Positions 1 through 8,900 of a DNA stretch of 18,718 nucleotides are shown here, one piece after another. Made by a program: the position numbers and the translations under genes. A model generated the notes under the pieces. The model did not search any database and was not told where the DNA came from. It saw only the letters and a list, made by a program, of their open reading frames with translations. Source of the stretch: Flavobacteriales bacterium (lineage in GTDB: Bacteria; Bacteroidota; Bacteroidia; NORP154); NCBI GenBank assembly GCA_012965625.1, contig DTSC01000029.1, positions 1-18,718 of the forward strand. The letters run 5' to 3'. Position 1 is the first letter of the stretch. Every line of letters starts with the position of its first letter.

Positions 1-453
1 TACAATATTTCATCCCAAATATTATTCAAAGTGCTGGACCATGTGGAAATAGTAGATACGGTTGTTGGAATGTTCCAAAAAGAAGTGGCTGAAAGAATAG
101 CCTCCTCCCCAGGAACCAAGAAATATGGTATTTTAAGCGTGCTCATACAAGCCTATTACCATGTTGAATATCTTTTTACAATATCTTCTGAAGTTTTTGA
201 TCCACCCCCAAAAGTGCTTTCAGGTTTAATAAAACTTACAAGAAACGAGGTGATAAGACTAAATTGTAATGAGAAGTTATTCAGAACTATCGTCAAAGCA
301 GGATTCAATCATAGAAGAAAAACATTAAGAAACTCACTTAAACCTTTATTGCAGCCTGAAGTTGACGACAAACATCATTTCTTCACAAAACGTGCAGAAG
401 AATTATCTGTGCAAGATTTTATTGCGTTAACCAATATCATGGATAAATCGTAA
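1..453 (+). CDS. rsmA: 16S rRNA (adenine1518/1519-N6)-dimethyltransferase, 3' part
   Basis: Partial gene cut by the left edge; 150 codons remain and the real start lies outside. The enzyme (KsgA/RsmA) uses SAM to dimethylate two adjacent adenines in helix 45 of 16S rRNA during 30S assembly in the cytoplasm. The reading frame is open from base 1 and begins YNISSQILFK, which continues the family's catalytic NLPYNISS loop. It is followed by MFQKEVAERI and the FDPPPKV segment typical of the family, then the helical C-terminal domain with NHRRKTLRNSL. An in-frame GTG at 31 is internal, not the start. The gene is followed after 46 nt by mgtE on the same strand. Family assignment is firm. Confidence 0.95.
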   Translation, partial: YNISSQILFKVLDHVEIVDTVVGMFQKEVAERIASSPGTKKYGILSVLIQAYYHVEYLFTISSEVFDPPPKVLSGLIKLTRNEVIRLNCNEKLFRTIVKAGFNHRRKTLRNSLKPLLQPEVDDKHHFFTKRAEELSVQDFIALTNIMDKS

Positions 454-499
454 ATTTGTGCCCTTATATTTTAGCTGATTAAGTGTCCATCTCACAATT

Positions 500-1858
500 A
501 TGCAGTTTGAATTAACGAAACAGTATTTAGCTGATCTCCGCAAAGCGATAGAAGGCGGCAACACCACATTCCTCTCTCAGGAAATGGAAAAGCTGCATGA
601 AGTCGATATTGCGGATATTTTGGATGAACTTAACATGAGTGAAGCCAAATTTCTTTTCAGTTTCATTGAAGAAGAAAAAGCAGCTGATGTGATGGTAGAA
701 CTTGAGGATGATGTCAGGGAAAAATTCCTTGCAGCGCTTTCCTCAAAAGAAATTGCAGATCAGGTAATCGACAACATAGAATCTGATGATGCTGCAGATG
801 TCATTGCTGAACTCCCTGACAAGATCAAAGAAGAGGTAATATCACAGATTGAGGATCCGGAACAGGCAAGTGACATTGTTGACCTATTAAACTATGAGGA
901 AGGAACCGCAGGTGGATTGATGGCAAAAGAATTAATTGCTGTCAACCAGAATTGGACCGTAATGAAATGTTTAAGAGAAATGCGTATACAAGCAGAACAA
1001 ATGGAAGATGTTTACGCAGTATATGTAGTTAATAATAACAATGCACTTTTAGGCCTTCTCTCATTGAACAAAATGCTGGTCGCACCAACAAATTCAATTA
1101 TTGATGACATCTTTGACAAAGAGGTTACATCAGTTCATACTGACACTTCCTCAGAAGAGGTTGCCAATATTATGGACAAGTATGACCTGGTAGTACTTCC
1201 TGTTGTTGATGAAGATGGAAAACTGCAAGGAAGAATCACTATTGATGATGTGGTGGAAATTATCAAAGAAGAGGCTGAAAAAGACTATCAAATGGCATCA
1301 GGTATTACTGAAGATGTTGAGTCTTCTGATAAAGTATGGATTCTTTCCAGGGCACGGCTCCCTTGGTTGCTGATAGGATTGATAGGTGGCATTTTTGGCG
1401 CAAAAGTCATTGGCTTATATGAGCATGACATAAAAATTTATCCGGAAATGGCTTTCTTTATCCCTCTAATTGCTGCAATGGGTGGTAATGTTGGGGTGCA
1501 ATCGTCGGCAATAATTGTTCAAGGCCTTGCTAACAATACCTTGGGAATGGAAAGTATCTTTACCAAATTAGTAAAGGAGTTAGGTGTAGCATTGATTAAT
1601 GGAATCATATGTTCAGTGTTAATTCTTGGCTATAATCTCTTCTTCAGCGACTCAATGGCCTTAAGCATGACGGTAAGTGTAGCATTGCTGTCTGTAATAA
1701 TTATTGCAGGGCTGTTTGGCACTCTTGTTCCTTTACTATTGAACAAATATGATATTGATGCGGCCCTTGCAACAGGCCCATTCATTACTACCATCAATGA
1801 TATCCTTGGCTTAGCCGTCTATTTTCTGATTGGCAGGCTTATGTATCTTTACTTTTAG
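500..1858 (+). CDS. mgtE: MgtE-family magnesium transporter
   Basis: Inner-membrane Mg2+ channel/transporter gated by cytosolic Mg2+. The 452 residues have the usual MgtE layout. An acidic helical N domain spans about residues 1-130, a pair of CBS domains about 135-260, and a plug-helix region leads to a membrane domain of about five helices from residue 286 to the end. Signature residues are visible: GGNVGVQSSA at 328-337, and D420 and D434 within the DAALATGPF/TTINDILG region, which matches the pore motif of the family. The length is normal. The ATG at 500 has no clear ribosome-binding site, as is usual in Bacteroidota. It lies 46 nt after rsmA and 12 nt before the hydroxyacid dehydrogenase, so the three may be cotranscribed. 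Confidence 0.96.
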   Translation: MQFELTKQYLADLRKAIEGGNTTFLSQEMEKLHEVDIADILDELNMSEAKFLFSFIEEEKAADVMVELEDDVREKFLAALSSKEIADQVIDNIESDDAADVIAELPDKIKEEVISQIEDPEQASDIVDLLNYEEGTAGGLMAKELIAVNQNWTVMKCLREMRIQAEQMEDVYAVYVVNNNNALLGLLSLNKMLVAPTNSIIDDIFDKEVTSVHTDTSSEEVANIMDKYDLVVLPVVDEDGKLQGRITIDDVVEIIKEEAEKDYQMASGITEDVESSDKVWILSRARLPWLLIGLIGGIFGAKVIGLYEHDIKIYPEMAFFIPLIAAMGGNVGVQSSAIIVQGLANNTLGMESIFTKLVKELGVALINGIICSVLILGYNLFFSDSMALSMTVSVALLSVIIIAGLFGTLVPLLLNKYDIDAALATGPFITTINDILGLAVYFLIGRLMYLYF

Positions 1859-1870
1859 ATTATCCTGATA

Positions 1871-2914
1871 ATGGGAAGCCCAGACCATAAAGAACCCATT
1901 AAAGTGCTGTTTGCGGATATTGTCCACCCAATCCTCAATGAGGAGCTGGAAAAAATGAATTTTACTTGTGAAAACCTTGCAGATAAAAAAGGACAAACAA
2001 TTGAAGAATTATTACCCTATTATGAAGGATTAATAATCAGGTCAAAGGTCGAACTCGATAAGAAACAGCTCGATAATGCTAAAAAGCTCAAATTTATTGC
2101 CCGGGCTGGTGCAGGTATGGAAAGTATCAATGTAGAATATGCAGAAAGCATGGGAATCCATTGCATTAATGCCCCAGAAGGAAATAAAGATGCTGTTGCA
2201 GACCACGTAATAGGGATGATTTTAGCTTTATTCAAAAATCTGCATATTGCTGATTCTGAGGTAAGAAAAGGAATGTGGAATAGAGAAGCAAATAGAGGCT
2301 TAGAACTTACCGGTAAAACTGTAGGAATAATTGGCTATGGTTTCACCGGAGGAGAGGTTGGCAAACGACTCAAAGGTTTTGAGGTGAAAGTACTGGCATA
2401 TGATAAATACAAATCTGAATTTTCTGATGATTATGTGACCGAAACAACATTGGAAAGGATCTATGAAGAAGCCGACATATTAAGTTTACACTTACCATTA
2501 ACCCCAGAAACTGAGTTTATGGTAGATGGAGATTTCTTCAATCGTTTCAAAAAAAATATATACTTGATAAACACCTCAAGGGGAAAAGTTGTAAATACTG
2601 CAGAACTGGTTAAATGCTTAAAGTCAGGTAAGGTACTAGGGGCATGCCTGGATGTACTTGAATATGAAAGCGCCTCTTTTGAGCGCCTAAAGGGGCTTGG
2701 AATGTGGACTAACAAAAGAGGGGTCCTTATAAATAACTTTGGAGCTTGGCTCATGAAGATCGGAGCCCTGCAGTACAGGCACCCTGTACAATACCTCGTA
2801 AAATCTAAAAAAGTTTTGCTCTCCCCTCACATTGCGGGCTGGTCTGTTGAGTCTTACAAAAAAATCTCATTAATTCTCTTGGAACGAATCAAGAAACTTA
2901 ATCTACATTCTTGA
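1871..2914 (+). CDS. D-2-hydroxyacid dehydrogenase, phosphoglycerate dehydrogenase-like
   Basis: NAD-dependent dehydrogenase of the D-isomer 2-hydroxyacid family; the substrate is not certain, but 3-phosphoglycerate (serine synthesis) is a reasonable guess. The 347 residues show a split substrate-binding domain and a central Rossmann fold with GxGxxG at G155-Y-G157-F-T-G160. The catalytic set can be seen: R237 (NTSRGK), E266 (LDVLEYE) and H320 (SPHIAGW). There is no C-terminal ACT domain. The odd feature is the 54-residue distance from E266 to H320, against 23 in E. coli SerA (Glu269 to His292). The extra part lies around residues 273-303 and its DNA is rich in short inverted repeats. The 3' end overlaps the convergent aspartate kinase by 17 nt. 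Confidence 0.88.
   Translation: MGSPDHKEPIKVLFADIVHPILNEELEKMNFTCENLADKKGQTIEELLPYYEGLIIRSKVELDKKQLDNAKKLKFIARAGAGMESINVEYAESMGIHCINAPEGNKDAVADHVIGMILALFKNLHIADSEVRKGMWNREANRGLELTGKTVGIIGYGFTGGEVGKRLKGFEVKVLAYDKYKSEFSDDYVTETTLERIYEEADILSLHLPLTPETEFMVDGDFFNRFKKNIYLINTSRGKVVNTAELVKCLKSGKVLGACLDVLEYESASFERLKGLGMWTNKRGVLINNFGAWLMKIGALQYRHPVQYLVKSKKVLLSPHIAGWSVESYKKISLILLERIKKLNLHS
2773..2789. repeat. Perfect 7-bp inverted repeat inside the dehydrogenase insertion
   Basis: GTACAGG-CAC-CCTGTAC forms a perfect 7-bp stem with a 3-nt loop inside the coding sequence. Just upstream are two further short inverted pairs: GGCTC 2748-2752 with GAGCC 2763-2767, and GGGCT 2693-2697 with AGCCC 2764-2768. The cluster coincides with the extra protein segment not expected from the family. 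This fits a small palindromic element inserted in frame, but chance pairing in one gene cannot be excluded without a genome search. Confidence 0.45.
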
Positions 2915-4184
2915 CTACAAACCTGGCAGTCTGCCGGCTTTTTTGCTCCACAAAAATCTTCTTCTTTTGGATCACTCTATCTATCGTGTCCTGGTTATAA
3001 TTTCTGATAGTAACCAACTCTACATCTTCATTGTATAAAACCTTGTAATCTTTTTGCAATTCTTTAATAAGTAATGGAAGCTTCCTTCTATCGCCATCTA
3101 CACAAACCGAGAAACTTAATGCGGCATGTTGAATCAAATTAATCTTGACAGAAAAGTTTGCAAAAATTCTGAAGATATCACTTAAGTTCTCCTCAACTAT
3201 AAATGAGTAATCCTTTGGTAAAATAGAAATAAGAATCTGATCCACCTTGAAAATAAAAGAAGGCTTTTCTTCTACATCAGCAGGCAATTCTTTAGTGCTG
3301 GTAATTAATGTACCTTCTTCTTTTGGGTTATAAAAAGACTTAACATATAAAGGAATACCCCTGTTCTGCAAAGGTTTAAGCGTTTTTGGATGAATTATTG
3401 TTGCGCCAAAAAAGGAAAGCTCTATTGCATCATGATAAGAAAGAGCATCGAGCTTTTCTGTCTCTTTAAACCATTTTGGATCAGCATTTAAAACCCCTGC
3501 CACATCTTTCCAGATGGTAACCGTTTCAGCCTTAAGGATACTGCCAATAATTGCTGCTGAATAGTCAGAGCCCTCCCTTCCTAAAGTGGTATTGAAATTT
3601 TCAGAAGTTACGCCAACGAAACCTTGTGTTACAACAATTCCCCTTTTGCCTTTTTCAACGAGTGGTGCTACAACTTTATTCACACAGGCTTCAGTATCCT
3701 CCCAATTTAACTTTGCTTCTCTGTAGGTATTGTCAGTCTTAATAAAGTCGCGACAGTCTACCCATATATTACAAATGTCATTTTTTATTAACCAGGCAGA
3801 AACAATTTTGGTCGAAATCATCTCACCCATTGAAACAATTTGATCATATTCAAAATCATAATCCTTTATGGGTTTATCTTCAATGATCCACTCCAGCTCA
3901 ACCAAGATATTATTTACATCATCATAAATACTGTGTTTCTCATCAGTAAAGAGCTCATTTAAAATTTCAATGTGATAGTCTTTTATCTCCTTTAAAGTGC
4001 TCTGGGGGTTTCCTTTTTTATAAAAATACGCTCCTGCCAATTTCTCGAGGGCATTAGTCATTTTACCCATAGCAGAAACAACCACAACAATCTCTTCATT
4101 GCTGTACAATTTCATTACCTCTCCAACATTTTTTACTGCGCTTGCATCCTTTACAGATGCCCCTCCAAATTTAAAAACCAGCAT
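2898..4184 (-). CDS. Aspartate kinase (monofunctional, ACT-containing)
   Basis: Phosphorylates L-aspartate to 4-aspartyl phosphate, the first step toward lysine, threonine, methionine and diaminopimelate. The 428 residues begin with the family motif FKFGGASV (residues 4-11; Thr of the classical KFGGTSV is Ala here). The nucleotide-binding TTLGREGSDYSAA lies at about 199-211 and WKDVAGVLNADPKWF at about 225-239. A C-terminal regulatory region of ACT type runs from about residue 310, with ILISILPKDY and later IRNYN. No homoserine dehydrogenase domain is fused, so it is not a ThrA-type bifunctional enzyme. The start ATG is at 4184. Its last 17 nt overlap the convergent dehydrogenase gene. A GNAT gene sits 76 nt upstream on the same strand. 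Confidence 0.93.
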   Translation of the reverse strand: MLVFKFGGASVKDASAVKNVGEVMKLYSNEEIVVVVSAMGKMTNALEKLAGAYFYKKGNPQSTLKEIKDYHIEILNELFTDEKHSIYDDVNNILVELEWIIEDKPIKDYDFEYDQIVSMGEMISTKIVSAWLIKNDICNIWVDCRDFIKTDNTYREAKLNWEDTEACVNKVVAPLVEKGKRGIVVTQGFVGVTSENFNTTLGREGSDYSAAIIGSILKAETVTIWKDVAGVLNADPKWFKETEKLDALSYHDAIELSFFGATIIHPKTLKPLQNRGIPLYVKSFYNPKEEGTLITSTKELPADVEEKPSFIFKVDQILISILPKDYSFIVEENLSDIFRIFANFSVKINLIQHAALSFSVCVDGDRRKLPLLIKELQKDYKVLYNEDVELVTIRNYNQDTIDRVIQKKKIFVEQKSRQTARFVVKNVD

Positions 4185-4196
4185 AAACTAATTTAT

Positions 4197-4229
4197 CAAG
4201 ATTATATTAAATTATTGCCAAGGCCCCAA
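4197..4229 (-). promoter_or_regulatory. Weak candidate promoter for the aspartate kinase
   Basis: On the minus strand TAATCTTG (4204 to 4197) matches the Bacteroidota -7 element TAnnTTTG with one mismatch. A TTGG (4229 to 4226) lies 21 nt upstream, within the usual spacing for the -33 element. The kinase ATG is 12 nt downstream of the -7 box. This would allow expression independent of the GNAT gene. The match is imperfect and the region is AT-rich, so the call is tentative. Confidence 0.3.
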
Positions 4230-4260
4230 CCTTTTTATCCTTATTCAGAAAAGCTTATAC

Positions 4261-4719
4261 TCATATTTCCTTATCCTCAAGTTTACAGAGGATCCAATCT
4301 CCATCCAAAGAAACTCCATTCTTTTTATAAAAATTTATAGCTGGCTCATTCCAATCCAAAACATGAAACCTGATTTGCTTGGCATTTTCTTTTCTAGCTT
4401 CTCTTCTCATAAAATCAAATAACTGCTTCCCTATCCCATTTCTTCTAAGCCTCTCTGTAACTACGATATCTTCTATATATAGCATCTTCCCTTTCCAGGT
4501 AGAATAACCAAAATAATAGAATACCATTCCTGCAATATCGCCATCAACTTCAGCAAAGACTACTTTAAAAAGTGGATTTTCACAATAACCATCCTCAATA
4601 AGCCCTTCAACAGACGTCTTCACCTGATCTGGTTCATTCTCATAATCAGCCAGCTCCTCGATTAGTGCAAAAACAAAGGGCATTTCTGCTCTTTCTGCTC
4701 TTCTTATTGTTGTCTTCAT
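4261..4719 (-). CDS. GNAT N-acetyltransferase, SSAT/diamine acetyltransferase-like
   Basis: A 152-residue single-domain GNAT enzyme that transfers acetyl from acetyl-CoA to an amine. The acetyl-CoA loop is RRNGIG at residues 92-97, preceded by the beta strand LYIEDIVV. The C-terminal WNEPAINFYKKNG at 123-135 is the pattern of the eukaryotic-type spermidine/spermine and thialysine acetyltransferases (SSAT1/SSAT2), as is the YYFGYSTWKGK stretch. From recall, similarity to that group looks closer than to RimI-type enzymes, so a polyamine, diamine or thialysine substrate is plausible but unproven. The ATG at 4719 has a TAnnTTTG element 20 nt upstream. It is divergent from fructose-bisphosphatase and upstream of aspartate kinase. 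Confidence 0.88.
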   Translation of the reverse strand: MKTTIRRAERAEMPFVFALIEELADYENEPDQVKTSVEGLIEDGYCENPLFKVVFAEVDGDIAGMVFYYFGYSTWKGKMLYIEDIVVTERLRRNGIGKQLFDFMRREARKENAKQIRFHVLDWNEPAINFYKKNGVSLDGDWILCKLEDKEI

Positions 4720-4738
4720 TTCCTATCTCAAAGGTTAA

Positions 4739-4746
4739 CAAAGATA
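4739..4746 (-). promoter_or_regulatory. Bacteroidota -7 promoter element for the GNAT gene
   Basis: TATCTTTG on the minus strand is a perfect match to the Bacteroidota -7 consensus TAnnTTTG, ending 19 nt before the ATG at 4719. I do not see a convincing TTTG -33 element at the expected 19-21 nt spacing, so the promoter is only half supported. It lies in the 116-nt divergent intergenic region shared with fructose-bisphosphatase. On the opposite strand that region has only a one-mismatch box, GATATTTG, at about 4820. Confidence 0.45.
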
Positions 4747-4835
4747 TGTGTAAAATGGATATTTGTCCTTGTTTTTCACCCTAGCAATTTAAAATCTGCT
4801 AATTTTATACGATATTTGCAATCAAAATTTAAAAA

Positions 4836-5867
4836 ATGATAAATCATTTACATACAACGAAAACCCTTACTGAGTTTATCATCGAAAAACAGGCGGATTT
4901 CAGATATTCTAAAGGTGAATTAACAAGATTGTTGAGTGATATTTCAATTGCCGCAAAAATTGTCCATCGTGAAGTGAATAAAGCAGGTCTGGTCGATATC
5001 TTGGGCGATGTGGGAGAAGAAAATGTTCAGGGAGAAGTAGTTCAGAAACTAGATGTGTATGCAAATAATCAATTTATTGCAGCCTTAAAGGCAGGAGGTG
5101 AAGTTTGTGCAATTGCTTCAGAAGAAAATGAAGAAATTATCCATATTTCATCAAGAGAAGATGATGATGGAAAATATGTTGTATGCATGGACCCTCTTGA
5201 CGGTTCCTCAAATATTGATTCCAATGTGTCCACAGGGACGATCTTTGCCATTTACAGGAGGACGTCTCTATCTGGCAAAGGTAATATTGATGATTTCCTG
5301 CAACCAGGAACAGAATTAGTTGCCGGAGGGTATATTATTTATGGTTCCTCCTCCATGCTGGTTTATACAACGGGTAATGGCGTTAATGGGTTCACATTAG
5401 ATCCTTCTATCGGTGAGTTTTGCTTATCACATCCTAATGTAAAGATCCCTGCTAATGGCAGGATTTATTCTATTAATCAAGGATACTTTGAGCATTTCCC
5501 TGAAGGAATTAAGAAATACCTTAGATACTGCCAGGAAGATGACGAGAAAACAAATCGGCCCTATTCACTAAGATACATTGGGTCTATGGTTGCTGATTTT
5601 CATAGAAATATGATCAAAGGAGGCATCTTCCTTTATCCTACTACCATCTCAGCGCCTAAAGGAAAATTAAGGTTACTATATGAGTGCAACCCTTTAGCAT
5701 TTATTGCAGAACAAGCTGGCGGTAAAGCCACTTATGGTTCGAATCGTATTCTGGAAGTAGTACCCACTGGTATTCACGACAGGGTGCCAATTATTATTGG
5801 GTCATCAGAAATGGTAGAAAAAGCCGAAGACTTCCTCCAACAATATTCTACAGTGGCTGTCAGCTAA
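4836..5867 (+). CDS. fbp: Fructose-1,6-bisphosphatase, class I
   Basis: Hydrolyses fructose-1,6-bisphosphate to fructose-6-phosphate, the committed gluconeogenic step, in the cytoplasm with Mg2+. The 343 residues match class I length. The metal-binding motif DPLDGSSNID begins at residue 119, with the following VSTGTIFAIY. Downstream are GSMVADFHRNMIKGGIFLYP, which holds phosphate-binding residues, and LRLLYECNPLAFIAEQAGG, the conserved C-terminal metal/substrate segment. The ATG at 4836 is preceded by an A-rich leader without a Shine-Dalgarno sequence. Two in-frame stop codons follow each other (5865-5870). The gene is followed after 49 nt by mfd and may share its transcript. Confidence 0.97.
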   Translation: MINHLHTTKTLTEFIIEKQADFRYSKGELTRLLSDISIAAKIVHREVNKAGLVDILGDVGEENVQGEVVQKLDVYANNQFIAALKAGGEVCAIASEENEEIIHISSREDDDGKYVVCMDPLDGSSNIDSNVSTGTIFAIYRRTSLSGKGNIDDFLQPGTELVAGGYIIYGSSSMLVYTTGNGVNGFTLDPSIGEFCLSHPNVKIPANGRIYSINQGYFEHFPEGIKKYLRYCQEDDEKTNRPYSLRYIGSMVADFHRNMIKGGIFLYPTTISAPKGKLRLLYECNPLAFIAEQAGGKATYGSNRILEVVPTGIHDRVPIIIGSSEMVEKAEDFLQQYSTVAVS

Positions 5868-5916
5868 TAAATGAGGCCTAGGCATTTTTACTTTTCTTAC
5901 ATCAAATTTTTCAGCA

Positions 5917-8900
5917 ATGAAACCAGCTGAGCTCCTTAAGTTATATCAGGAAGATAGTCGAATTATTGAGCTTGCAGAGTGTCTGGGGATATATGTCAAT
6001 GGTCAGGTCCATCTGAAAAACACTTTCGGATCCTTAAGATCTATAATAGCGTCCACAGTATCAGCTTCCATTGGTGGCTGCCATATATTAATTCTTCCAG
6101 ACAAAGAAGCAGCAGCATATGCCTATGGCGACCTCCAAAACCTGATGGGAATCAAGACCTTGCTGTTTTTTCCAGCTTCTTATCGGTCTGATTTAAATAG
6201 AGAAAAGACCGACAAATCAAATGTTTTAAAAAGAACCGAATGCTTGGAAAAAATTGGAAACACTCAGGATTTTTCAGGTGAAAGCACTTGCATTGTTGTA
6301 ACTTATCCTGAAGCACTCGATGAACAAGTGGTTTCCAAGCCTGAATTTGATGAAGCCATAATAAGTTTGGATAAGGGTAATATAGTTTCCCAAGAAGAAA
6401 TCATCAATGAGATTTCTGATGCTAATTTTGAAAGGACCTCTTTTGTTGGAGAACCTGGGGAATTCTCTGTTCGGGGTGGGATCATAGATGTTTTTTCCTA
6501 TTCAAATGACTACCCCTATCGAATAGAAATTATAGGTGATGAGATAGCATCTGTAAGAACATTCGACCCCATTTCCCAGGAATCAATAGAAAGAGTAAAG
6601 TCTATTACCATTGTTCCAGATCTTTCTAAGATAAATGAGGTAAACCAAGAATTCCATGAAAGCAAAGAATCCTTTTTAGGTTTCATCCCCAACCAGGCTA
6701 TTGTTTGGATGTATGACCAGGCCAGATGTTTTGAATGTATTGATAGAACAAACTTTAATGATGAAATTCTTGGCCGTTTTTTTAAAATCGACTTTAGCAA
6801 AGAATCCAAAGCTAATAGTGACCTTGTAATTGATTTTGGGGCTTCTCATCAACCGGTATTTAACAAAAATTTTGAACTGCTGGAGAAAGACCTGAGTGAA
6901 AAGAAACAAAAAGGATTTAAAACCCTTATTTTATCTGAAAATACAAGACAAATTAATAGATTCTATGCTATTTTTGAAGACTTGCCAACCCCTGAAAGAA
7001 AAAACCCAAATGGCTCTGATGACTCCCCTCTTTTTGTTCCCATGCTACTCTCACTTCATGAGGGTTTCGTTGATAACTATAGCAAGTTAGCTTGTTATAC
7101 TGACCATCAGATCTTTAACCGGTATCACCGTTTTGTGCTAAAGAGCAGCTTTGCAAAAAAAGCCAGCATCACCTTAAAAGAGTTCCAAAACCTGCAAAAA
7201 GGTGACTATGTAGTTCATATTGACCATGGTATAGGGCAATTTGCCGGGCTGGAGAAAATCGATGTTAACGGAAAACCACAGGAAGCCATTCGCTTGGTAT
7301 ACAAAGAAGGAGACATCCTTTATGTAAGTATTCATTCTTTGCACAGAATTTCTAAACACTCAGGTAAAGATGGATTTGAACCGAAGATAGACAAGCTGGG
7401 TTCAGATAAGTGGAAAAAGCTCAAACAGCGGACCAAGAGTAAAATAAAAGACATTGCAAAAGACCTCATAAAGCTCTATGCGGAACGAAAGACTAAAATA
7501 GGATTTGAATTTTCACCAGATGGTTTTATGCAAACTGAATTGGAGGCATCATTTATCTATGAGGATACGCCAGATCAATATAAGGCGGCACAAGCAACAA
7601 AAAAAGATATGGAATCCATCAGCCCCATGGATCGGCTGGTATGCGGAGATGTCGGTTTTGGCAAGACAGAGATAGCTATTAGAGCGGCATTTAAAGCTGC
7701 CTCAGACGGAAAACAAGTGGCCATCCTTGCGCCAACTACCATTTTAACTTTGCAGCACTTTAGAACCTTTTCGGAAAGATTGAAAGACTTTCCTGTTACG
7801 ATTGATTACCTCAACCGGTTTAAAAGTTCAAAGAAACAAAAAGAAACACTTAAGCAATTAGAAGATGGGAAAATTGACATTATCATCGGAACACATCGCC
7901 TGGTAAGTAAAGATGTTAAGTTTAAGGACCTGGGCTTACTCATCATTGATGAAGAACAAAAATTCGGTGTTTCCAGCAAAGACAAATTGAAGAAGGTCAG
8001 CACTAATGTAGATACCCTTACACTAAGTGCTACACCAATCCCCAGAACACTTCAGTTCTCCTTAATGAATGCACGGGACCTGTCCATTATCAATACCCCC
8101 CCTCCCAATCGTTATCCTATACATACAGAGCTCCACAACTTTGATGAGAAGATGATCATGGAGGCCATTGAACAAGAGATTTACAGAGGGGGGCAGGTGT
8201 TTTTCGTACACAACAGGGTGCAAAATATTGAAGAAGTAGCAGGGATGATCAAAAGACTATGTCCAGATGCAGATGTCGCCATTGGCCATGGACAGATGAA
8301 TGGGAAACAGCTTGAAGATGTTATGTTGAAGTTTATTGATGGTAAGCATGATGTTTTGGTTGCTACTTCAATCATCGAATCTGGCCTAGACATCCCAAAT
8401 GCCAATACCATCATTATCAACAATGCACATTTTTTTGGACTAAGCGATCTGCACCAGATGCGTGGAAGGGTAGGAAGGTCGAATAAAAAAGCATTTTGCT
8501 ACTTGATCACGCCACCATCACACATGCTATCCAGCGACGCTAAAAAACGATTGAATACCATTGAAGAATTCTCGGAACTGGGCAGTGGCTTTAATATTGC
8601 CATGAGAGATCTGGATATCCGCGGTGCAGGTAACCTCTTGGGTGCTGAACAGAGTGGATTCATTAATGAGCTGGGCTTTGAAACCTACCATAAAATTTTA
8701 GATGAGGCGATTCAAGAACTCAAGGAAAATGAATTCAAAGATGTCTTTAGTAACCAGGAGGAGGAAAAAGACCCTCACACCTTTGTAAAGGACTGTCAGC
8801 TGGAAACAGATATGGAGCTGCTGATACCAGACTTTTTTGTTAATTCTGTTACTGAACGCTTAAGATTATATAAGGATCTCAATGAAATACAAACTGAAGA

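Noticed and set aside
31..453. GTG at 31 as the start of a short complete gene
   Set aside because: The frame is open to base 1 and upstream residues match the RsmA catalytic loop, so this is an internal codon of a truncated gene.
455..472. TTTG and TATATTTT before mgtE as a promoter
   Set aside because: The two boxes are only 6 nt apart instead of about 19-21, and the second misses the final G.
5876..5883. GCCTAGGC palindrome followed by T-rich sequence between fbp and mfd as a terminator
   Set aside because: The 8-bp palindrome has no loop, so it cannot form a useful hairpin, and mfd follows closely on the same strand.
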